The translations under genes were made by a program, and so were the position numbers. Below, piece by piece: positions 33,640 through 46,682 of a stretch of 64,000 bases of DNA. Within the stretch, counting starts at the first letter, position 1. Each line of letters opens with the position of its first letter. The DNA comes from Lunularia cruciata (lineage: Eukaryota; Streptophyta; Marchantiopsida; Lunulariales; Lunulariaceae), in NCBI GenBank assembly GCA_948567375.1, contig OX419760.1, forward strand, positions 56,048,001 through 56,112,000, given 5' to 3'. Under the pieces are notes generated by a model. The model saw nothing but the letters and a program-made list of their open reading frames with translations. It was not told the DNA's origin and did no database searches.

Positions 33640-34965
33640 GTGTCTTGGCCTAAACATGCTTCCTTCAGTTGTTTAGCATATCCGGACTCCAGTGTCCATA
33701 GTGCTAGGAGTGATATACTTTATCCTGTCCTCTTACGCTTCGCTCTAGTTACACTCTTACATTTCTACCCGTTTTTGCAGCCATATCCTTCACGAAATGC
33801 CTGCCACATCCACACATTCATGTACTATTTCACTCCCTAGTCTTTTCCCTTCGCTCTTTGACTGCTTCCTGCCTTGCACTCTACTGTTTCCCGTGTTCCT
33901 CCCCCACTCCATCCCACGATCTTCATCTACGCATTGTATCCTGGTCGGCTCTTACAGCAAGTTTCCTATTCCTCGCGCTTCATCCACGCACTGCATCCTG
34001 GCGGGCTCTTACAGCACATAGCACATTTCCTATACCTCTCACATTTCCTATACCTCTCAGTTGCATTGTTGCTCTTGACTTCATTATTTTTTACTGGTGA
34101 ACTCTTACATCAAGCTTTCTAACCCATGCTCACGTTGGCCTTGATTCTCTTGATTTCAAGTTCATTATTGTCCATTGGCAGTACGGTATTCTCAATTTCT
34201 TGCACTTATGCCTTTGCTGTAGGTTACTTTTTTGCACTTATACTTTTGCTGCAGGTTATTTTTGATGCATTTTACATTAAAGATTTCATACTACACTAGC
34301 ACTGTAATTCAAGTACATGTTGTTTATCAAATATGTGCACTTGTGCACTTTATGAGGTCTGGATAACCCGTTCTGGAAACGGATTCTGCTCTCATTTACC
34401 AATATATGTCTATCATATCATTCCCCTTTAACACTTTGACCCATTTCTGTAGCCACATCATCCGAGACCTCTTGTTTTGTTCCACTCCTCCATTCCTCAA
34501 CTAATTCCCTCCATAGTATTTTCCCTTCCTTTGCTCTTTGATTGCTGCTTGCTTCACCCTCTCATGCCTACAGTGTTCCGACCTCACTCCAGCCCACATT
34601 CTTTATAATTGTTCACCGCTTACTGGCGGGTTCTTCATTGTTTACGCACTGCTTACTGGCTGCCTTTTACATCATAGTTTCCTATTCCTCGCTATTGTTT
34701 GCATAAATGCTCTCGATTTAATTTTCTTTACTAGTCTGTTGGCCATCAGTTATTTTCAATTTGTTTCAATGATTCTTTTGCTGCAGGTTACATTTGATGC
34801 ATGCTACCTTAGTGCTTTAACACTACTCTCACATTGTGATTCATGTATATATTACTTCTCGATCATTTGCACTTCATGAGTTCTGGATAACCCGTTCCCC
34901 GAATGGCTTATGTTCTCTTATACCAATATATGTCTATCATATATGTCTATATGTAATGGGAGTCC
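33640..34965 (+). mobile_element. Two tandem PLE tail repeats upstream of the PLE reverse transcriptase (pseudo-LTR-like)
   Basis: 33645-34420 aligns with 37880-38450 downstream of the reverse transcriptase (TTTAGC(A/G)T then C(G/T)GACTC, GTGTCCATAG / GCGTCCATAG, GATATACTTTAT, TTTGCAGCCA / TCTGCAGCCA, and the terminal GGATAACCCGTTC block). A second, shorter copy fills 34430-34960 and ends in the same GGATAACCCGTTCCC(C/A)GAA block. PLEs are commonly found in tandem arrangements that place such pseudo-LTRs on both sides of the coding part. Confidence 0.6.
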
Positions 34966-35029
34966 TCATTCTGCTCGAGAAAGTGCAAAGATTACATAAA
35001 CCAATTTCTACTGCTCCTTAAGATTTTGG

Positions 35030-36029
35030 TTCAGGGTTGACTCCGGCCACCCTAGATAAAGTTCTTTTCCAGAGCTTTGATTTTACTACCCTTTACACTA
35101 AGATTCACCTTGTCTACCTCAAAACAAGGCTTACCACACCTATCTGATCTATTTTTAAATAAAGGTTCACTCAGGGCGTCTTTGTTGCTAATTGAGACCT
35201 CAGCTCTTCACTCTAAATATAGATGACTCAAAAGGAAAAACAACATTCTTCCATCTGCAAATCACTTCAAGCTCATGACAGTTGATATGGACACTCTTAT
35301 CTGGTGGATGCTGTTTTTATTTGATAACCTGTACATCACATTCGGGAATCAACTGTTCTGTCAAGTGATTGGGATTCCTATAGGGACACCTTGTGCAGTC
35401 TTTGGGGCTAGTTTGTACCTCTTTACTTACAAACTTGATTTTATTCACAGATTAGTGGATTCTTATGATCTAGACCTGCCGCACAATCTGTCAGATGTTG
35501 GTAGATATGTAGATGTTTTTCTAGTTGAGGCTCTGACCTTGTTAACTTTAGGGATTTCATGTATTTGGATGACACTGCCAGAGGAGGAGGGATCTATCCT
35601 AGACTTTCCTGTGAGTTGATTTGGACCCACTTTGGCACTCATTGGAATTATCTTGAGTGCAGAATTACTCAGGATGACTTTCACATCTTTGTCACCATCT
35701 ATGACACGAAAGAGTTGCCCCATTTTGCTAAAATCATCTCTCTACCTCATGTTCTCTCTGATATTTCCTCCAATTGCAAATTAGGCATTATCAAATCAGT
35801 GTGTTAGATACAGGAGAGTTTGCAAAAATCATATCTGGTAGCATGCAGGAAACTTATTGACAACTTTGTCTCTGAAAACTACCGTATACACCTCATCCGG
35901 AGGAAGCATCGCTCTGTCTTACAAAGAGAAAAGGACATCCATGGTTATCATGGTATGAGCATCTATAGAGACTTGAGAAATTCTGTTCTCTTTACCAAGC
36001 GGGGAGCTCCTGTCCGACCCCACCAGTAG
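35030..36029 (+). pseudogene. Penelope-like reverse transcriptase remnant
   Basis: Motifs appear in PLE order: FQSFDFTTLYTKIHL (35070; the SLYTNIP block), DNLYITFGNQLFCQVIGIPI then GTPCA (35320-35400; the GIPMGT-CAP block), RYVDVFL (35500; equivalent of the RYIDD catalytic motif, with the second Asp replaced by Val), IYPRLSCELI, then WNYLECRI, FVTIYDTKELPHFAKIISLP (thumb-like block), and a C terminus YRDLRNSVLFTKRGAPVRPHQ ending at TAG. At least three frame changes and several stops break it. No GIY-YIG endonuclease domain was recognised downstream. Relatives in green plants include the conifer Dryad elements and endonuclease-lacking groups; the subgroup cannot be set by eye. Confidence 0.7.
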
Positions 36030-36195
36030 TGTTTCTCATAAGTACTAGTACTTGCTGGTTTATTTATTGACACATGGTCCCACACTGCCCGCAGCCCTTC
36101 TCCTTCACAGTACCCAAGGCCTCTCAAAGCATCCAAGCACCTCTCAAAAACCCCCTCCCCCTTCCTCCCTTCCTATTCCCCTTTCCCCTCTTTGG
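36030..36195 (+). mobile_element. PLE 3' tail, first part
   Basis: Pyrimidine-rich DNA downstream of the PLE stop codon. It matches 28.18-28.5 kb in character (CCCCTTTCCCCTCTTT, CTCCTTC). It is cut by the family D copia insertion and resumes near 37490. Confidence 0.5.
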
Positions 36196-37284
36196 ATTAT
36201 TGTTTTTGTTCCACCTTTGGTTGCAGCTCGTGCTGCTTTACTCTTTTGAACTTTTTGAACAGCTCGTGCTGCTTTACTCTTTTGAACCAAATCTCCCAAC
36301 TCCAAGCATAAGTATCTACTAGGTCTCTAACTGGCTCTTCCATAGCCCTTAGCAAAAACCTCCTAGTAGTAGCATGCTTGACTCTCTCCTCCTTGTTGGT
36401 CTCTAGCTCATCTATATCATGAGCTTCTAATGCAAACTCTAAACAGTCATAATTGTCTAAGATAGACTTCACGTCCAAAGCCCAAGCTTTGTAATTAGTC
36501 TTTCACAATTTTTCTATCTCTCTGAGTTTTTTTATCAATCCCAATGGTGATTGTGGGCCCATAATTTGATGAGAATCTTTGTTCCTGTTCTTTGAAGTAG
36601 ATGGTCTATTCTCAAGCTTTCTAACTTTTGATGTACCAGACATCCTAACATTCAATTTCTCTAGTCTCACCAAAGGAAACATTTTTAATTACACGTAAAA
36701 AGATTCAATTCTCTCCTAGCTTTCAAAGATAATCCAACCAATTCACACAATGTTAAATTAGATAATCTCTAGTTTAGTGACTTTTTGTTAGAATAAAACA
36801 AAATAAGTACTTTTAAGGGCGAATACGGTTCATGTCCACTATTCACATGTTTTCCATGAGTTGCATGTGTTACATGAGCACTATGGTAGCACACCGTTCA
36901 ACATACCTTTCAGTACACCCTTTAGCACACCTTTCAGTACACTCTTCCATCTGTATAATCCCCGTCATGAGTTTTTTCTACTAGAGTTGATTTCTATCAC
37001 TTCTCCTTTGCATTTTGTGAAGTACTGAGCTGCCTAACACCATCTCAGGAGTGTTCTGTATTGAGTTCTGTATCTCAACATTGGAAGTTATTTGTGTTGC
37101 GTGAGTGAATTGACTATTATGTCTTTGAAGGCTAGGAGAGAGTTGAATCTTTCTATGTGCAATTAGGAATGTCTGCTCTGGTGAGACTAGGGAAACTGAG
37201 TGTCAGGATGTTTGATACCTTAGAAGTCAGAATGCCTAAGAATAGACTATCTACTTCAAAGAACAGAAACAAAAGTTCTCATCA
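36196..37284. mobile_element. Ty1/copia family D remnants D2 (-) and D3 (+) joined head-to-tail-inverted
   Basis: On the minus strand, gag (36530-36197; NYKAWALDVKSILDNYDCLE, a copia gag N-terminal motif) is preceded by an ATGGGCCCA spacer and the end of an LTR (36750-36567, ...TCTCATCA). Immediately to the right, on the plus strand, the element's 3' internal end (TAAATTAGATAATCTCTAG, 36754) is followed by a complete LTR (36786-37284, TGTTAGAAT...TCTCATCA). The D1 copy at 30.5-32.2 kb shows the normal arrangement. The two LTR pieces form an inverted repeat (36567-36750 against about 37080-37284). Confidence 0.7.
36222..36292. repeat. 36-bp tandem duplication at the copia/PLE border
   Basis: AGCTCGTGCTGCTTTACTCT followed by TTTGAAC occurs at about 36226 and 36262. 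It lies where PLE tail sequence meets the D2 gag fragment and may mark a repair event. Confidence 0.7.
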
Positions 37285-37489
37285 GTAGATAAACTCAATC
37301 CAAGAGATAAAGCCCAATCCAAGAACCTTATGAGGATAATTGTGATTCTTATGCTTGGAGCTAGGAGATTTAGCATAAGTTCAAGAACTATTCCTCTATT
37401 TAGAAATTGAAAAGTTTCAAACGAATCATCCGGATGTGTATGAATGATTATATGATTAATTAACGAACCTCTGCTTGACTCTTTCTCAT

Positions 37490-38455
37490 TGTTGTGTCCT
37501 GGACTTTCTCTCTACTAATGAATGTTGGTGATTTCAGGGATCCATCAGGTATGTCTCGATTTCTTCCCTCATCTTACTCATGTGGATTCTTTTCTTTCTG
37601 GATTGATCCTCACTATGTGGCTAAGACTCCGGCACTGATGTATGTGCCTGCACTTTTGCTAGCCCTTGCTTTCCACACTTCCACTTCAGTTCTTTTTGAC
37701 ATTCCCACTCCTTTTGAGCGGCACTTTAGGGAGGCAACCGAGTTTGCCTTGGCACTCATGAGTTTTCGAGTAGAAACTCGGTATGAGAGGTACTGACAAT
37801 AGCTCAGCTACTTCGGCACTGATGAAGTCGCAGGTGTTTTCATGAAGGTTTACTATGGCCATTTTCTGCTTCCCTTTGCTGTTTAGCGTCTCAGGACTCA
37901 AGCGTCCATAGCACCTGTTGCGATATACTTTATATACTGTCCTTTTTCGCTTCGCTCTTGTTACCCTGTTACACTTCGACAGGTTTCTGCAGCCACACTA
38001 TCCTATAGCTCTTACATCGTTCCATTCCCCAGCTAATTCCCCCCCCTCATTTTTTATCCTTCGCTCTTTGCCTGATTCATAGGACCTCTGGTGTATACAG
38101 TGTTCCTACCAGACTACAGCCCACATTTTTTATTTTTATTGTACTCGCATTGCTTACTGGCAGTCTTTTACATAGTGTTACCTATTTCTCGCAGTCATCT
38201 GCATAGAGTTCTCGATTCCATGATGGTTTACTAGTTTGTTAGCCATATGTTATTGTCAATTTGTTTCAATTATACGTTTGCTTCAAGTTACATTCGATGC
38301 ATTCTACATTGTGGATTTCTCACTACACTAACATTGTGAATCTAGTACATTTTGCTTACTGATCATTTACACTTAAATGAGTTCTGGATAACCTGTTCCC
38401 AGAACGGCTTCTGGTCTGGGAACGGCTTCTGTTCTCATATACCAATATGATTATA
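37490..38455 (+). mobile_element. PLE 3' tail, second part, with terminal block
   Basis: Resumes with CAGGTATGTCTCGA (37547; compare 28711), GAGCGGCACTTTAGGGAGGC (compare 28868), CATGAGTTTTCGAGTAGAAA (compare 28907), CTACTTCGGCACTGATGAAG and the pseudo-LTR-like part from 37880. It ends in GAGTTCTGGATAACCTGTTC with a locally duplicated CAGAACGGCTTCTG and CATATACCAATAT. Confidence 0.6.
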
Positions 38456-40166
38456 CCCATATATACACATCTGGAAACCCTATGAGATTGCTTTGTATTT
38501 TCTTGATTGAAATTGTGTTCCATTTTACCTTAAAACATACATAGAATTCTAGAAAAATTAAATAAAATTATTGAAATTATAAAAATTAATTAAATATATT
38601 TTTGTATTATTTTAGTTTACAATTTACATTGAATTGCTTCCAAGTGTTTATATATTTCTGTATTAGTTTCGGTTAGCAATGGATTTTCAATTCATTTAGT
38701 TGTTTCCAATTGTTTCACACTTGTGTACTTTATTATTTCTTGCTTTGGGATAACTCTTCATTTGCTTACCACAAATGGGTTCATAGATTCTCTTTATGTT
38801 AGTTGGTTTGTATTCATTGTTATAGTTTGCATAGATAATCTTGATTTAATGTCCTTTACTAGTATGTTTGCTATCAGTTATTTTCATTTTGTTTCATTGA
38901 TGTGTTTGTTAGAGGTTACATTTGATGCTTGCTGCCTTAGTGCTTTAACATTACTCTCGCTTTGTGATTCATGTAAATGTTGCCTTTCGATCATTTGAAT
39001 TTCATGAATTCTGGATAATGGCTTCTATTTTGCTTGTGTTCTCTTATACCAATATATGTAGTTATATAAGTTCTTTGCTTGAGAATACATGCATTTTATG
39101 AATTAGATTTCACATTTCATTTGGATGTTTTTTTCAGTTACTTATGTTTTCATTTGATAAGCGTTTCATTTACATTTCATATTATTTTTAGATAATTTTT
39201 AATTGAGTTTTAGTTTAATGAATTTTTTAGCTTTTATAGTTTTTTTAGATTTTTTTAGAGTTTTATCATTGATTTAGGGTAAAGTGAGACATGGTTACAA
39301 TTAAGGATGTACAAAGTGATCTTATAGGGTTTGCGTCTTGTTTATATATAAGTGTTTTTTTACTTGTTCCAATTAATCTTTTCACAAGAATAATTTTCAA
39401 ATATTCAACATTTTGTGTTTTTAGAAATTTTGAGTTGTTATCGTCATCTCAGGTGTATTCTATGTTATTTCAATGTTTAGTGTTATTAATGTTACATGAA
39501 TAAATGGCGGTTTGTTATCTTTGAGTTCTAATACCAAAGAGAAATTTAACATTGTTATGTATTAATCATGTGTGTTAAGTGATATTTGATACATCAGAGG
39601 TTAGAATAACCGCCAGACCTCCTACTTTAAAGAGCAAAAACATTAACTCTCATCATTTCATATTCATTTGATGAGTTCTAGATGTACTATTCTCATATAT
39701 CCAATATCATGCTTACATTGTTATCATGTCTCTTTAAATAGCACTTGGATTTGTCTGTTTGTATGACAGGGATTTAAACTCTAATCCATGTGGTTGGTCA
39801 CCTAATCCCATCCACCGTTTGATGTATGGCTTTTGTCCTCATTTCTCTATATCTTGCATTTCATTTGCATTCACTGAATTCTGGATCTCTCGTTTCTTGA
39901 ATTGCTTCTGTCCTCATTTCTCTACATCCAATCCCTTAGTGCTTTGCTCTACTTCCCCATTCTTTGAACTACTTCCACTCTACTTTTTTCATACCCAAAC
40001 TTGGGATTGTGTTGGTCAATTTTAGCGATAAAACCTTACTCTCCTGTACTTCTTGTTTTATTACTTGACATTCTATTCGTAAACGGCAGATTCGTAGACC
40101 GCAGATAACGCGATGTACGGCCAATCAGTTTTTGTTTACATTTGGTTTACATGTTTTGCTTTACAT
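38456..40166 (+). mobile_element. Decayed PLE tail copies in AT-rich DNA
   Basis: 38720-39060 repeats the order seen at 34.64-34.96 kb (TTTGCAT(A)(A/G)AT, TTTAATTTTCTTTACTAGT / TTTAATGTCCTTTACTAGT, GTTACATTTGATGC, CTTAGTGCTTTAACA, TTTCATGAATTCTGGATAAT). A poorer copy ends near 39900 (CTGAATTCTGGATCTCTCG) and another near 40550. No coding motif is left. Confidence 0.5.
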
Positions 40167-40193
40167 TAACCACAAGGGAACACCTTGTGGTTA
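40167..40193. repeat. Perfect 11-bp stem hairpin
   Basis: TAACCACAAGG, a 5-nt loop GAACA, then CCTTGTGGTTA, followed by GTTTTTTA. A perfect stem in decayed DNA is notable; it resembles a transcript terminator or a small transposon end, with no further support. Confidence 0.5.
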
Positions 40194-42690
40194 GTTTTTT
40201 ATGTCAGGGTACATTTTGGTATTAATCTCGGTTTAATATCTGCATACAAGTCATTCAGTTTGTTTCCAAGTGTTTGTACATTCTTGTATTAGTCTCGGTT
40301 TACAATTTGATCTCAATTGGTTTTCTATTATTTTATAGTCGCAGAGTTGACTCTTTGTTTTCTCCGCAAACACTGGTTCACAGATTCTTTACATATAATT
40401 ATATATGGTCTTGTCTTTTTGATACATGCCTTTTATGAAATAGATTTCATCTCCTAATTGCGTGTATTTTGCAGTCAGTTTTACCTTTATTTTATTGCAG
40501 TTTCATTTACATTTCCTGTTCATTTAATGAGTTTTGAATCTCTCATTTAATAAGTTTTGAATCTCCGGTGTGAGGGACAGCGTCTGTCCTCATATATCCA
40601 TTGACTCCTGTTTATCTCAATTTAAAAAAATTTGGCCAGTTTTTTTGCCGGTTCTCCTTGTTATATTTATTTCTCTACTTATGTAGGAATTCGGAATATA
40701 CTTCTTTGATGGATGCACCTCAGATATGCTTGTTGCTATCAAATTATTTCCAAGTGGCATTTTCTGTTCCTTTCTTTCTACAATATTTTGTCAATAAATA
40801 AATAAATAAATATATGCAAGTGTATTGTTTATTTGATGCATGCAACTAGAATATAGGTGTTGCCTTTTCGGTGCTTCTAGGTTCTAGTTACTTATGCTTT
40901 AGTTCTACTGGATGTTCTTTATCTTGTTTACATTATATATTGAATAGAATATTTACTTTCAGGTTACAATTACTTATACTTTAATACGACCAGATGTTCT
41001 TTATCTTGTTTACATTCCATATAAGTATTCAATAAGTGCTTGATACCAGGCTTGATGAATAACATATGTCTTCATTTCTCTTATCCATATCATGTTTATA
41101 TTCCATCTTCACTTCATATGTACTAAATAGGTATTGGATATCCTGTTTGAGAAACTACTTCAGCTTTCATTTTCCGACATCTTTGTACTTACTATTTTCC
41201 TAGATTGGTGGTGAGTGGAATGCGTTTATGTCTAGGAGGATTACAACGGTATGCAATAAGATCATTTGTTTTAAAATTTTTTTTTTATCTATATAAAATA
41301 ACTAAAATAAGTCTAGAATTAGAAAGGTATGCAATAAGATCATTTGTTTTCAATATTTGATCTATATAAAGTATTTAATATAATGTTCACTAAAATAATA
41401 ATTTTGTTAGTCTTGCATTGGAAACATATACAATATGATCATTTTTTGGTTCATTTAGATTTTTTAATAATAATTGAATGTTTATATCGTTTGTTCTAAA
41501 TTGTTTAATTTTATAGTATAATAATAAAAATACAAAAGTTATATTCTATAATTTATTTTAAATAATATAAATTTATTATTAAAAAACTAAAATAATTAAT
41601 ATTAAATAATATTTATAATTGTTTAAATGGTACATAAAACTTTTCGAAGTATATAGTTAATTTATTACCAATTCATTTCAAAAAAAATGTCCATTCATTT
41701 GTTATCAATATATAAAAAATAAATTTTATTTTTATATCATATAATTTGAGAATTTTGAAAAGATAATTTTCTCATTCCAAAATTATTGAGATTAGTTCTA
41801 TTATATGCAAAATCTAAATTCCATTGATTTTTTTTAGTTTTACCATTGAAAAATGACCTCCTCCACTTCTTGGAGACCTATACAAATTCTGTTCTTGTTA
41901 TTATTGGTTTGTTTATCATGTATTAAAGAATGGACATCTTGTTCACTTTTGTAGCATATACAATATGCTTTTTTACTAGTGTTTTCATTGTAAAGAATTC
42001 AATCTATTTTTTTATCATCAATCAAAGAATGAATACTTATTCACTCTTGGTAAATATGCAATATACTTTTATTAATACTCTCAATATAAATTCAATCTCT
42101 TGTAATGTAGTTAATATTTTATTTTGTCCAAGTGAAATGCATTTTGCTACATTTTACTAAATAAAGATATATCTTTCTTTTTGAAGTATTTATTTTATTA
42201 CATTATAACTAATATCATTATTGTATTTGGTATTATTACTCTTACCATTAAATGATTTTTCCAAAGTGCTTAAAAATATAATTAATTAAGAACGTGTTAT
42301 GATCAAAAGTGATTTCTACACAGAGTAAATGCAAGTGGGTATAATGAAAATGTTTTTTACATGAATCATTGAATAATTAGTAAATTGTTTTTTAAGATGT
42401 ATTTTATTTGGTAATTATATTTAATATATACTTTAGTTTATATTTAAGAATTTATTATCTTGTTGAATCATATTTTATTGATAAAGAAACAAATTGATCT
42501 ATTTCATAAGAAATAATTTTTCTTCTTATTTGTATGACCAACCATCTTTAATTTGTCACAATTAAACAAAAGAATAAAAATTCAATTTCCATTTTCATTA
42601 ATTATCTCTTATGGATTTACTTGCTTATTTTTCTTTGTAAATTCAAAGAAAAATATAGTTGAGTGTGATAGACAAGTTATTTAACAGTGG
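40194..42690. other. AT-rich DNA without recognised genes
   Basis: Long stretches (41260-42480) are mostly A and T. The word GGTATGCAATAAGATCATTTG occurs at 41248 and 41326 (period 78), with a weaker copy near 41420. Open frames such as 41930-42160 are low-complexity. Nothing recognisable. Confidence 0.45.
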
Positions 42691-43597
42691 GGTTTGGGTT
42701 GTAAAACCTTGCAAATATAACAATTAGAGCTTGCAAGTACCATCATGTATGTTGAACACACTGTATAATTCCAGATTTGTTGCATGGATTACAATTATCT
42801 TGTTCTCTTCTAAATTGTATATCGGACTTGTTTTGTACAAATTGTAATTCTCTAGATCTTTTGAATTCCCATAGCTCATAGTAAACATTGTTCTTTGTGT
42901 GCATGTAGTGTTTGTTTTATATCTTTATCCATTGTGTGGAAGAGGTCTATTGTGCAAATTCTTATAATTGTTTGCAAGCATGGGTAATTGAACAAGTCCT
43001 ACAAGTCTTATGACGAACTTCTTTTAATACTGCAATATGAACTTGCTTGTGTGGGTATGACAATTTATGGAAACCATTGAAACTCATCATGATCATCTAT
43101 TGTTGTGAGCATGAAGCTTATTAGAATGCAGATGTCCAAGTTGTACAAGAACCACTTTTGAAACAAGCAATGGTGAATAGTGCAGATGTGTCAAAAAGAT
43201 TCAAAGAGTACTATCTAATTCAAACTCATGAGAAAGCTTTGGTACCTATAAGTTTTTGAGTAAAAACTTGTACAATGGGTATTGATGCCTGCTTAACAGT
43301 GTTGTTAATGGCACATTTGATGGTGCGAACAATGCAAATGATGACTAGTGTCACCATGTGATCAATAACTTTAACATAAAATTGGATTGCCAACAAAAAG
43401 TCCATGAATAATTATTGCAATATTTAAGGTTATCAACATTATCACTCCAACTTCCGAGCAACTTAGTTTTGTCATTGCCAATGTCATGATAGCTACCATG
43501 CATATATACATTGTCACACAATATACATTGTTGTCAAAATTATACATTATAGAAATATAATTCAGACATAAATGATAATGAAATCAAAAGTGTCACA
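42691..43597 (-). mobile_element. Putative 3' LTR region of family B copy B1
   Basis: Reading leftwards from 43597, TGTGACACTTTTGATTTC follows a purine-rich CTAAGGAGAAAT tract, the same arrangement as at 17764. The left end of the LTR could not be fixed. Confidence 0.4.
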
Positions 43598-46500
43598 ATT
43601 TCTCCTTAGTTGACAATTAGGTCATTTTAACTCTAGATAGTTATCTATTCAAAGTATGTCGTATGTTTTACGGTGGATAAAGCTCAAGAGACTAGGTCCT
43701 ATCGAACCCCATCATTACTCATATGTTTGCAATTTATGTCACATAAAGAGTGACCTAGTTATAGGTCAAGTGTATCTAGCATATAGCCATTGTCCTTGAA
43801 GAACCATTGTGAGGAGAGGAGTCAAACATATCACATGCCATACTCTCGAGTAACTATCACACACTTATATAGTAGAAGTTCCACTAGGAAAATCATATAA
43901 CATACATAGCAAATTTGCATATATAAGTGCCAATCTTGGATCCATAGTGCCATCAATATTTGAGAGATGACATAACGTACAATTATACACATGATCTTTC
44001 CAATTAACCTCATCACGTCCTTCCAACATAAAGATTCCAAAAGGAAAAACCTCAAGATATGGTGATCTCTAGTAACATCAAATGATATCGGTGTTTGTGT
44101 AGATATACATAATCATTGGGATGAAATTGATAGATCGAAGGTTTATAGCTTACTTCGCAAATAGTAGCATAGCGTAAGTTATCCCTATGTTGAACAATAA
44201 CCAAGTTTTCAAATGCCATTGATATCAATATTCGAAAGATCTTTGCCCGTTGAGAACATGCATTCACCCATAAGTCTAGATCATCCAAGTCCAAAAGTAC
44301 AGTTGCATCTTGACAAATGGTTATAGGTAAAATTGGATCTTACCCATAGAATAAAAAGTTAAGAGAGAAAGATACTAAGGAGGTTTACCGGTTAAACCAA
44401 TACCCCATGGCCAAACAAAGTAATTAGAGATCCCAATCTCCCAAGTGGCATCTCTGCCAACCATGTTTACACAATCCTCTCTTCAATATCTTAACCACTC
44501 TCTCTACTAAACCTTTTGCTTTAGGGTGATCTTTGGAGATAGTACAATGATCAATCAAGGTCTTGTCACACAAGACCTAAAATTCTCCCAAGAAATTTCT
44601 ACCCTAATCAATCTAAACCTCAATTGGTGTACCGAAATGACTAAGAACTCGATCAAAGAATGAGTAAGTCGTGCCTTCATTAGACATGTCAAGAAATTCC
44701 ATCAAATTTATCCACTTGGAGAAGTGCTCCACCATAACCAAAACACATTGATGATGTCTCACAATCAACAATAAAGATCCAAAAAAATTCAAACACAAAT
44801 AATGATTCAATCCCATGAAAGGTAATGAATGTAACTAACTAAGAGCATTAAATGATGCTCTATCTCAATCACAAACCACACATCTAATAACACATTGTTA
44901 TACATCAGTCTCTATGTTGCACCACCAATAATGATTTTGGACTAAACTATATGTACTTTTTACTCCAAAATATCCTAGCTCCTCATGAGCATGATGAACC
45001 AATTGGTCTCTAAGATGGAAGTGATATTACTCGCACTCTACCATCCTCCCATGCACTAAGAAGGTATCTGCACTCCAATCTAAATTGCATGGTTGGCTAA
45101 AAAGAATTGTCTCTCTCCTTGGCACCCATTGTGCCACCCACAACACTAATGCAAAGATAATCCATCACTAAGACATCATGATGAATGTCTTGTTGAATTG
45201 CACCAATATCAACACCTTTTGGATCTATGATATCAATAACTCCTCTTGTATGCATTGAGAGAGATAACACCAAAATATACATAGAAAGGTAGATGTATGC
45301 CAACATGACACAATCTCTTCATTTGTCTCACCATGCTAATGTGCTCCGGTCTCATATGGGACATGAGTTGAGTTGAGACATGAGTTTTTACTCAACCCAT
45401 CTATATCATGGTTCATCACACTAGGTCTATGAACAATCGTGAAATCATTATCTTATAAAATTAGAGTTCATTGTGCAAGTTTCCTTGAAAGCTTGTCAGA
45501 CTCCATCAACCACTTCAGTGGTTGATGGTTAACAATGAGAGTGAAAAGGTTACCAAATAAATAACATTGGAAATGTGTTATTGCCCATATTGCTACCAAA
45601 CACTCTCTCATATGAACTATATATTGAATTGCTAGAGTGACTAACATAAACCACCATAAACTCCTTACCCTCATCATCATGTTTGATGAGCATTGCTCCA
45701 AGCTCCAACATAATCCAATCAGTGTGAACCTGGAATGGTTATCTAATTGATCTTCTAAGAATAGGAGTAGATGTCAACCTCTCTTTTGCTCATCTCAATG
45801 CTTGCACTTTGCTCACATTTGTAAGTCAAGCAATATAGGCAATAACCTCCACCTTGGTCTGTTGAACACCAAGTCATCTAGGGTAGATAATATGACCCAA
45901 GTATTAAACTTAATCATGAAAGAATCTACACTTCCCAAGATGTATTTGAGTCCATGAGATCTCAATCTCTCAAACATCTCCAACAAATGTCTCTCATGCT
46001 CTTCTACAATAGTGCTATAGACCAAAATGTTATCAATATAACACCAAGTAAAATCCAATCTTGCTAATATCCTATTTATGATATCTAGAACTTGGCAAGA
46101 GCGTTCTTTAACCCAAATGATAAGAACCTCTATTGATATAATATATTGTTACGGTGAAAATCAATAATTGTTGTCTTGGATTTATCCTCCTTCTTGATTG
46201 GCAATTCATGATATCTTACTCAAAGATCCAAAGTACTAAAAACCTTTACATGCCTAATCGTATCTTAGATCTTTGGTGTAGTCATGTCATATTGATTAGT
46301 CCTAGTCTGTTGGTTGATAGATTGGTAATCTTCACACATTTGCCTATCTATGTAGTTGCTATGCATTTCTTTCTTGGCTAGCATCATTATAGTTGAAACA
46401 TACTCTCCATGTGAAATCTCCACCAAATTAGCCTCAAAAAGGTCTTTATCCGGGCTTTGAATCAATATTCTCTCCATGTCACTATATCTTTAAGAACATA

Positions 46501-46682
46501 AAAAACTGATGTATCACTAGTAAGCTTGTTCTCAATACCCAAATCCTTCATACTAAAAGTAAAATAACTTGTGTAGCTCCTCAATAACCTCCAAACTCTC
46601 TATCTTTTCCTTCCTATAAGCTTGGATCCAATATTTGGCTCCCAAGTATCCTCTATAATTGATGTAGGAGGGGAAAATGTAT
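43598..46682 (-). pseudogene. Gypsy family B copy B1: reverse transcriptase, RNase H, integrase
   Basis: Reading leftwards: the reverse transcriptase start (46477-46265; SPDKDLFEANLVEI, then RQMCEDYQSINQQT), the catalytic region (46058-45813; CYIDNILVYS, in which YVDD has become YIDN), RNase H (45701-45468; LVAIWAITHFQCYLFGN, then NHQPLKWLMESDK, with the Asp of TDHQ replaced by Asn), integrase zinc region and core (45306-44613; RGVIDIIDPKGVDIG, then VLVMVEHFSKWINLMEFLD and DRVLSHFGTPIEV), and integrase C-terminal domain (44294-43831; VIVQHRDNLRYAT, FHPNDYVYLHK). Stops and frameshifts are common. The element is the same family as the remnant at 15.15-17.76 kb. Confidence 0.85.

Noticed and set aside
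41930-42160. 76-codon frame in AT-rich DNA
   Set aside because: Low complexity (F, I, N, T) and no motif; expected by chance from composition.
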